From Paeniglutamicibacter terrestris (GTDB lineage: Bacteria; Actinomycetota; Actinomycetes; Actinomycetales; Micrococcaceae): a stretch of 58,828 bases of DNA. Location: the NCBI RefSeq assembly GCF_012271785.1, contig NZ_JAAWVT010000012.1, positions 41,843 through 100,670 of the forward strand, written 5' to 3'. The notes below the pieces were generated by a model. That model saw only the letters and a program-made list of their open reading frames with translations, had not been told where the DNA came from and searched no databases. A program made the position numbers and the translations under genes. Below are positions 53,602-58,828 of this stretch, piece by piece (the first letter of the stretch is position 1; each line of letters begins with the position of its first letter).

Positions 53602-54426
53602 ATGGCCAGTGTGATGACACGCAACAACATCAAGATCATGGGCCCAGTGAACGGACCTGTGGTGATGCTCGCCCACGAGTCCGGCTGTGACCATGGGACT
53701 TGGGACAAGATGCTGCCCCATTTCACGGAAAAGCACCGGGTGTCGCTCTTCGACCACGTCGGATTTGGAGGCTCGGATTTGGCCGCTGAATATTCGGTCA
53801 AATCCGCCTGCTTGCACGGGTACGCCCGGGACGTGCCGGAAATCTGTAAGGTACCGAACCTGCAGGATGTCACCCGTATTGCTCACAGCGTCCGTGGCAT
53901 GATGGAAATCGACGCCGTTGATGCGGATACTCTGTGTCTGGATAGGCTGTTGCTCGGGGCGTCCCCGGCCATCTACCTAGAGAACCCCACAGACGGAGAC
54001 ATCGGTGGACTCAGCGCCAAGAACCTCGACGGACTGCTGTCTTCCTTGCATATCATCTCCTTGATCTGGACCACCTTGGATACCCTGCAGAACGCGGCGG
54101 AGCTTCAGAACCGCTTCCTTGGGATCATTCCAATGGTTGCCCGCGAATTCTGCCGCGTCGCCTTTCTCTCGGATGTTCGGCCCCTGCTCAGGGACGACAC
54201 TTCGCCGTCACTCGTACTCCAATGTATCGATGACCTCTTAGCCTCAGACCACATCGGCCTAGACCTCCAGAAAGATCTGGCCGACGGCACTCTCCTCCGG
54301 CTCACCGATACCGGACACTGCCCACAGGTGAGCTCTCCCGAGGAAAGCGCCCACGCCATCCGGGGCTATTTGAAGAGCGCCGCAGCGTGCCAACAGACCG
54401 AACTCGAACTGATCGCCGCCTCCTGA
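53602..54426 (+). CDS. RsbQ-like alpha/beta hydrolase
   Basis: 274 residues. It follows Bacillus RsbQ in most of its length: MTRNNIKIMGPVNGPVVMLA, SLFDHVGFGGSDLAAEYSV, GYARDVPEICKVPNLQDV, MVAREFCRVAFLSDVRPLL, SPSLVLQCIDDLLAS and GHCPQVSSPEE. The triad appears as Ser about 96 (AHSVRG, where RsbQ has GHSV), Asp in CIDD and His in GHCP. The helical lid region is divergent and about eight residues shorter. RsbQ activates the PAS phosphatase RsbP in energy stress, perhaps by making a ligand. Here it overlaps a PAS histidine kinase gene. The plant D14/KAI2 receptors have the same fold. The start at 53602 places Ser at the RsbQ position. Confidence 0.8.
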   Translation: MASVMTRNNIKIMGPVNGPVVMLAHESGCDHGTWDKMLPHFTEKHRVSLFDHVGFGGSDLAAEYSVKSACLHGYARDVPEICKVPNLQDVTRIAHSVRGMMEIDAVDADTLCLDRLLLGASPAIYLENPTDGDIGGLSAKNLDGLLSSLHIISLIWTTLDTLQNAAELQNRFLGIIPMVAREFCRVAFLSDVRPLLRDDTSPSLVLQCIDDLLASDHIGLDLQKDLADGTLLRLTDTGHCPQVSSPEESAHAIRGYLKSAAACQQTELELIAAS

Positions 54427-56000
54427 TGAACAGGACACACACAGACTCCCAGCCACGCACGGACTTCGAGGCATTGTTTCATCAGGCACCCGCAGGCTTC
54501 CTCATTACTGAGACCGACGGAACCATCCTCGAGGTCAACGACACTTTCCTCACCTGGACGGGCCTAGAACGAGTCGCGGTGCAAGGTGCGAACCTGCTCG
54601 CCCTGTTTCCCGCGGACGACAGGATCATTTATGACGCTTATGCTCGTCCCCTGCTCGGGTCCGGAAGATCTTTCAGCGAACTGGCGGTGTCCATCGTGGG
54701 ACACGATGGACACCGCCACCCTGCCCTGCTCTCGGCCACGCGCTCACCTTCGGCCAAGGATGAACCTGCCGTGGACCGCATCATCGTCTTCGGAATCTCC
54801 CAACGCCGAGGCTACGAGCACGAGCTCGAAACTGCTTTGCGTCGAGCCGAGGAAGCCGAAAACGCAAGGGAACTGGCCGAAGCCGACACCGCCGCCCATC
54901 GAAACTCTTTGGCCGAATCGGAGAACGAGCTATGTCTGGCCCTACGGCAAAGCCGCAGGAACGAATCCCTGCTCAGAACCGTCCTGAATACCGTCGATAT
55001 CGGCATCGCTGTGGTGGACCACGAGGCAAATCCGGTCATGCACAACAGCCGCTACCAGCGCGACCTGGAGCACGCCACCCCTACGGGCGCCGGCGGCGGG
55101 ACGGATTCCGGACTCCTCGTCTATGGCCCAGACCACACCACCGTGGGGTTCCAGGACATTCCCCTACTGCGGGCGGCACGGGGTGAATCGTTCTCCGATG
55201 CCCTCATCTGGATCGGCCCTCGCGGCGACCAACGAGCCTTAAACGTCTCGGCACAGCCGGTGCCCGAACACGGTGATTTCACCGGTTCCGTTATCACCTA
55301 CAGTGACGTGACGCAGCTGATCAACGCCGTGGCTGCCAAGGACGACTTCCTCGCCAATGTCTCCCATGAACTGCGAACCCCCATGACCTCCATCGTCGGC
55401 TACCTCGACTTGGTTCTGGACGACCCGGACCTGCCTGGGCATATTGCTGCTCCGTTGAAGGTGGCCCTGCGCAATTCCGAACGCCTCCTGCAACTGGTCG
55501 GCGATCTGCTCTCCACCGCCACCGCCGGCAGCGCCCTGGCACCACGGAACGTGGACCTGGCCGGGCTCATTCGCGAGAGCATCTGCTCCGCGACACTGCG
55601 CGCACAGGGCAACAACGTCACGATCACCACCGACATCCCGCCCACACTTCCCGCTCTCCTGGACCCATTGCGGATCAGTCAGGTCCTGGACAACCTGCTC
55701 TCCAATGCGATCAAGTTCTCCCCCGACGGCGGACACGTCACCATCACTGCCATCCGCACCCACGGGCACCTCACGGTCGAATTCACCGACACCGGAATCG
55801 GCATGACCCCGCAGGACCTGCAAGAAGCATTCACCAAGTTCTTCCGCTCCGACACCGTCCGGAAAGCCGCCATCCCCGGTGCAGGTCTGGGGCTGCCCAT
55901 CACCAAGAACATCATTGAAGCCCACCACGGAACCATCGCACTTGCCAGCGACCCCGGTCGTGGTACTACCGTCAGCATCATCCTTCCCTTCGCGGAGTAG
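54426..56000 (+). CDS. PAS-domain sensor histidine kinase paired with an RsbQ-like hydrolase
   Basis: 524 residues, no membrane segment. PAS 1 (about 13-125: FEALFHQAPAGFLITETDGT) resembles the PAS domain of RsbP-type partners. A coiled coil (about 130-185) leads to a second PAS-like domain (about 190-300: TVLNTVDIGIAVVDHEANPV). HisKA has the phospho-acceptor His about 314 in FLANVSHELRTPMTSIVGYL. HATPase_c has N box LDNLLSNAIKFSPDG, G1 DTGIGM and G2 GAGLGLPITKNIIEAH. The ATG lies inside the stop codon of the hydrolase gene (TGATG), so the two are translated together. No response regulator is next to it. Confidence 0.92.
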   Translation: MNRTHTDSQPRTDFEALFHQAPAGFLITETDGTILEVNDTFLTWTGLERVAVQGANLLALFPADDRIIYDAYARPLLGSGRSFSELAVSIVGHDGHRHPALLSATRSPSAKDEPAVDRIIVFGISQRRGYEHELETALRRAEEAENARELAEADTAAHRNSLAESENELCLALRQSRRNESLLRTVLNTVDIGIAVVDHEANPVMHNSRYQRDLEHATPTGAGGGTDSGLLVYGPDHTTVGFQDIPLLRAARGESFSDALIWIGPRGDQRALNVSAQPVPEHGDFTGSVITYSDVTQLINAVAAKDDFLANVSHELRTPMTSIVGYLDLVLDDPDLPGHIAAPLKVALRNSERLLQLVGDLLSTATAGSALAPRNVDLAGLIRESICSATLRAQGNNVTITTDIPPTLPALLDPLRISQVLDNLLSNAIKFSPDGGHVTITAIRTHGHLTVEFTDTGIGMTPQDLQEAFTKFFRSDTVRKAAIPGAGLGLPITKNIIEAHHGTIALASDPGRGTTVSIILPFAE

Positions 56001-56644
56001 GGGGTACGTCCCCTCGCCCAACTGCTATTCCGAGATTTACACGGGGGGGATTGGGTGCGTGAAAAACGCACGCCGAGTTGCGAAAGGATTCTTCGGAATG
56101 CTGCCGGGCTCGTGTGTCTCAATTCTTGAGAGAATTTTGCGTCTTCGCCAGCGGTAAATCTGAGGTTGATCGCGCACCATGGAGTTATGCGGGAACTAGA
56201 GACCTCCGCATGCTAAGGGCACACACGGACAATAGACCCTATTTGGGAGGACCTCTGAGGTGTGTCCGGGCAGGAAACCTCCGCCTGAGAAACGGAGATT
56301 TCCTGCCGAATCCTGACCGCGCCGTTTCCCCAGCATTCGTTAACACGTCCTCCTCTGCGTCCTCCGAGAGAGCCCTCCAGAGCTCGGCATTATGAGAGAC
56401 AACAAACCATGATGCGAGGATGGCTCTTGCCATAAAACTGCTGATCACGAGAGCCATATATTCAGGCAAGACCGCAGCCCAAGACGGTCGTCTTCGAGGG
56501 GAGCGTTCCCTGATTAGGGAAGCAACTGTTTCTAATAAATCAATTAGTGTGATATTTTGTGCTCGGACCCTCCGTGGTTTCGGCTCTCGGTCCCGCAGTC
56601 CGGCACTCACCGGCACTCGCAACTTCTTCTTAAAGGTCTCTCAC
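56001..56644. other. Intergenic region before the surface-protein locus
   Basis: No gene recognised. A strong hairpin at about 56268-56307 (GGCAGGAAA..CTCCG facing CGGAG..TTTCCTGCC) may end the kinase transcript. An AT-rich stretch at about 56525-56565 (TCTAATAAATCAATTAGTG) is the likeliest promoter zone for the WxL-like gene, and the leader after it is GC-rich. A minus-strand frame (56239-56622) has no family support. Confidence 0.45.
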
Positions 56645-57187
56645 ATGCGCACCATCACTCGCACTGCACTTGCCCTTGTCGGAACAGCCGCTCTCGTCGG
56701 ATCCATGGCAATGCCCGCCACTGCCGCACCGACAAGCGACACTGAGACCACCGTCCTGGTCGACTCGGGCACCATCGACATCTCCACTCCGGTCGCTACT
56801 ACTTCCGGCCTGATTACCGCTGGCAGTTCGGCGACCATCCCACTGGACGGTGTCCTCGTCACCGACAGCCGCGCCGGTACTGCCAGCTGGTCCGCCTCAG
56901 TCCACATGACTCCCTTGACCGGTCAAATTGTTGACAATGTCCTGGAACTCACCAGCGCCGATTACCTGGCCGAGACCGCGATCACGACCGGAAATCCGAC
57001 CATGGCTCTCCCGGCTTCGGTCAGCGTGATCGGTGCCATTGATGGCGGAACGAACGTAGCGGTGCAGACTGCAACGACCGTTGCTGGCAATAACACCGCA
57101 ACGTGGGACGCCACCTTGACCGTTGAAACCCCTACCCAGGCGTTGGCTGATACCTACACCGCAACGTTGACGCACTCCGTACTCTAG
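56645..57187 (+). CDS. Secreted WxL-like surface protein
   Basis: 180 residues. Signal peptide RTITRTALALVGTAALVGSM ending at ATAA, then an all-beta domain rich in Thr, Ala and Val. VLVTDSRAGTASWSASVHMT has the 'D-x-R-x-W-x-V' pattern of the WxL domain, and the last strand DTYTATLTHSVL matches its end. WxL domains bind peptidoglycan non-covalently in Gram-positive bacteria. Start at the ATG at 56645, after AAAGG. Together with the DUF916 gene that follows, it forms the standard WxL pair. A terminator separates the two. Confidence 0.75.
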   Translation: MRTITRTALALVGTAALVGSMAMPATAAPTSDTETTVLVDSGTIDISTPVATTSGLITAGSSATIPLDGVLVTDSRAGTASWSASVHMTPLTGQIVDNVLELTSADYLAETAITTGNPTMALPASVSVIGAIDGGTNVAVQTATTVAGNNTATWDATLTVETPTQALADTYTATLTHSVL

Positions 57188-57193
57188 ACAATT

Positions 57194-57231
57194 GGCTTGG
57201 GGACGCCCGCGCATGCGGGCGTCCCCAAGCC
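57194..57231. terminator. Terminator hairpin between the WxL-like and DUF916 genes
   Basis: GGCTTGGGGACGCCCGC pairs exactly with GCGGGCGTCCCCAAGCC across GCAT. No T-run follows. It may reduce rather than stop transcription into the next gene. Confidence 0.75.
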
Positions 57232-57298
57232 ATAGTCCAATTTGAACCGTGGGCCGTGATTGCGAGTTCCTACATAAAAGAACAAGGGTCCTGGGTTT

Positions 57299-58321
57299 TT
57301 GCGTTATCTGATCACGACAGTCTGCCTGCTTATCCTGCTGCTGGTGCCAGCCGCGTCCTCGACGGCGCAGTCGGCGCCCGCGCCTCCTGAATCCTCGGGA
57401 GTCGGAGTGCGGCTACTCGATGTCCCCACAGCTACGCTGGAGGATCCCCGAGCCAGGTCCTACATCGTGGACCGCCTCACGCCGGGCGAAACGATCAGCC
57501 GCCGGATCGAGGTGCAGAACCACTCGGCCACCACCCAGTCAGTCAGGGTCTATTCGGGTGCCGCAACCATCAATGGTGGTTCCTTCGTGGGTGGAAACGA
57601 TCCAGCAGTTAACGAGCTAACCACCTGGATAACACTCGACCGGCCGCAGCTAGAACTCGCCGCCGGCGATGTCGCCGCAGTCTCCGTGACCATCGATGTG
57701 CCCAAAGACGCTCCCGAAGCAGAACAATACGCCGCCATCTGGGCCGAAGTCAGGGAAGAGCCCGCTGACGGTTCGAACGTTGTTCAGGCCAGCAGGACGG
57801 GCATCCGCGTCTATCTTTCGGTCGGCGAAGGCAATGGAAAGCCCGCGGATTTCGACATTGAATCGCTCACCGCAGCCAGGGACGCCGCTGCAAGTCCCCA
57901 GGTCTCTACTATGGTGACGAATAGCGGTGGCCGCGCTCTAGACATGTCCGGTGAGCTGACTCTGACCGACGGCCCCGGGGGGATCTCCGCAGGGCCCTTC
58001 CCCGTGGGGCAGGCGACCACCATTGCACCGGGACAAACCGGAGAAGTGCTCACAGTCTTAGATCCCGAGATTCCTAACGGACCGTGGAATGCTCGCGTGA
58101 AACTCCACAGCGGACTCGTCGAGCGGGAAGCTCAGGCTAGTATCACCTTCCCGGACGCCGGGCAGGGAGCTGTTGTAGCCCCCGAGACGAGCCCCAACGC
58201 TACATTGATTGCCATAGGCGTTGCTGTCCTTGTCTTGGTCACCGCATTGATCCTGTGGTGGGTCCGCCGCCGCAACAGCGTCCAAGGCTCAAGCCAGCGC
58301 AAAGCGAAGGTAGACATCTAG
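57299..58321 (+). CDS. DUF916-type (WxL partner) membrane-anchored surface protein
   Basis: 340 residues. Signal peptide (LITTVCLLILLLVPAASSTA), then a DUF916-like domain (about residues 35-170: VGVRLLDVPTATLEDPRARS, PGETISRRIEVQNHS, DVAAVSVTIDVPKDAPEAEQ), a second immunoglobulin-like domain (about 190-285), and a C-terminal anchor (TLIAIGVAVLVLVTALILWW) with basic RRRN behind it. In Firmicutes such proteins hold WxL proteins at the cell surface. The start is probably the TTG at 57299, since the signal peptide begins there. About 110 bases after the WxL-like gene. Confidence 0.8.
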   Translation: MRYLITTVCLLILLLVPAASSTAQSAPAPPESSGVGVRLLDVPTATLEDPRARSYIVDRLTPGETISRRIEVQNHSATTQSVRVYSGAATINGGSFVGGNDPAVNELTTWITLDRPQLELAAGDVAAVSVTIDVPKDAPEAEQYAAIWAEVREEPADGSNVVQASRTGIRVYLSVGEGNGKPADFDIESLTAARDAAASPQVSTMVTNSGGRALDMSGELTLTDGPGGISAGPFPVGQATTIAPGQTGEVLTVLDPEIPNGPWNARVKLHSGLVEREAQASITFPDAGQGAVVAPETSPNATLIAIGVAVLVLVTALILWWVRRRNSVQGSSQRKAKVDI

Positions 58322-58409
58322 CGTCGCTCTCAGTTCGATCAAGGTTCTTGACCACAGATAGCGGTTGAAACAAGCCCGTATTACGGATGGAATAGGGAAG
58401 CAGGCTCGA

Positions 58410-58828
58410 TTGCGCAGCGACACGGCAAAGGCGACACACAAGGGAACGTCGACCTTCCTCCGACCGGCTGGGTTTCTCATCACGACGGCGTGTGTCAGCT
58501 TGGCACTGCTTGGAAGCATGCTGCCAACTCCCGCTCCTGTTCAGGCCGCGGGCACCGGCCCCGTGCTCGTTCCGCCGACGGCGTCGAAGCCTGCAGTCTC
58601 AGAATCGGGATTGAGAGAAACCGCCATCACCGGCACGAACCCCTTCGTTTCGAACCTCGGGGCGAATTCCCCCACAGCGACTTCTTCTCCGGGCCTGCTC
58701 GAAACCAGCTCCACCACTGCTCCGCCCGCCACACCCACGACAGCCGCACCCACCGCCACCACCGCTGCGCCCGCCACACCCACGACAGCCGCACCCACCG
58801 CCACCACCGCTGCGCCCGCCACACCCAC
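58410..58828 (+). CDS. Secreted Thr/Pro/Ala repeat protein, C-terminus cut by window edge
   Basis: About 139 residues are visible from a probable TTG start at 58410. A basic N-terminus and signal peptide (GFLITTACVSLALLGSML, cleavage near VQAAG) is followed by a Ser/Thr-rich stretch and then by 15-residue repeats made of Pro, Ala and Thr. Such stretches serve as a stalk through the cell wall, often before an adhesive domain. It is the third gene of the surface locus, 88 bases after the DUF916 gene. The start and the rest of the protein are uncertain. Confidence 0.6.
   Translation, partial: MRSDTAKATHKGTSTFLRPAGFLITTACVSLALLGSMLPTPAPVQAAGTGPVLVPPTASKPAVSESGLRETAITGTNPFVSNLGANSPTATSSPGLLETSSTTAPPATPTTAAPTATTAAPATPTTAAPTATTAAPATP
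58728..58828 (+). repeat. 45-bp exact tandem repeat running off the window
   Basis: Two full units start at 58728 and 58773, identical base for base, and a third begins at 58818 and is cut. Each encodes PATPTTAAPTATTAA in phase. A diverged partial unit precedes the first. Confidence 0.9.

Noticed and set aside
58541-58828. Minus-strand Val/Gly/Ala-rich open frame
   Set aside because: It is the complement of the 45-bp repeats of the secreted protein; the plus-strand frame has a signal peptide.
1-58828. CRISPR arrays, tRNA or rRNA genes, and insertion sequences
   Set aside because: No spaced direct repeats, no TTCGAATC-type tRNA ends with matching acceptor stems, and no transposase motif were seen on reading both strands.

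Overview
The window comes from a high-GC actinobacterium, most likely a Micrococcaceae member of the Arthrobacter/Glutamicibacter/Paeniglutamicibacter type. This rests on the gene content and order: infC-rpmI-rplT with a DUF1844 gene upstream, the hisC-hisB-hisH-hisA block with a PriA-like HisA, ftsK-pgsA-cinA-clgR, recA-recX-miaA-dapF, lexA facing a LysM gene, and rnj-dapA. No tRNA, rRNA or CRISPR array was seen.

Layout. Positions 1-26165 are core genome, mostly on the minus strand. They hold a cation efflux protein cut by the edge, a TrmH-type rRNA methyltransferase, the infC operon (IF3 and L20 both carry long extra C-terminal tails), an SseB/MFS pair, the histidine operon, the SOS pair LysM/lexA, dinG-hflX, dapF, miaA, recX-recA, and clgR-cinA-pgsA-ftsK. 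Positions 26166-28166 hold an orphan small protein and a MerR-type regulator.

Positions 28167-35520 hold the most notable system. It is a seven-gene minus-strand operon encoding a staphylopine/pseudopaline-type (opine) metallophore: a histidine racemase (CntK-like), a nicotianamine-synthase-like aminobutanoyltransferase (CntL-like), an opine dehydrogenase (CntM-like, with a one-base frameshift), an MFS exporter (CntE-like), and a siderophore-type FecB/FecCD/FecE importer in place of the Opp/nickel-type importer of Staphylococcus. A 15-bp Zur-like box lies upstream, suggesting control by zinc. Directly beyond it is a decayed copy of the 3' end of rnj, a likely recombination scar, then a small lipoprotein gene and the intact rnj-dapA pair.

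Positions 39189-42645 hold an acyltransferase-like membrane protein and a gluconate kinase/permease pair. Positions 43889-47931 hold a divergent arsenic resistance locus (arsR-arsC on minus; acr3-arsC-flavin monooxygenase with a cysteine-rich tail on plus). Positions 48268-50791 are a small accessory patch (TPR-like protein, HNH endonuclease, decayed 2-hydroxyacid dehydrogenase). dapB and a membrane protein follow.

Positions 53602-56000 encode an RsbQ-like alpha/beta hydrolase overlapping a PAS sensor histidine kinase, apparently a paired sensor module. The window closes with a cell-surface locus (WxL-like secreted protein, DUF916 membrane-anchored protein, and a secreted Thr/Pro/Ala repeat protein cut by the edge).
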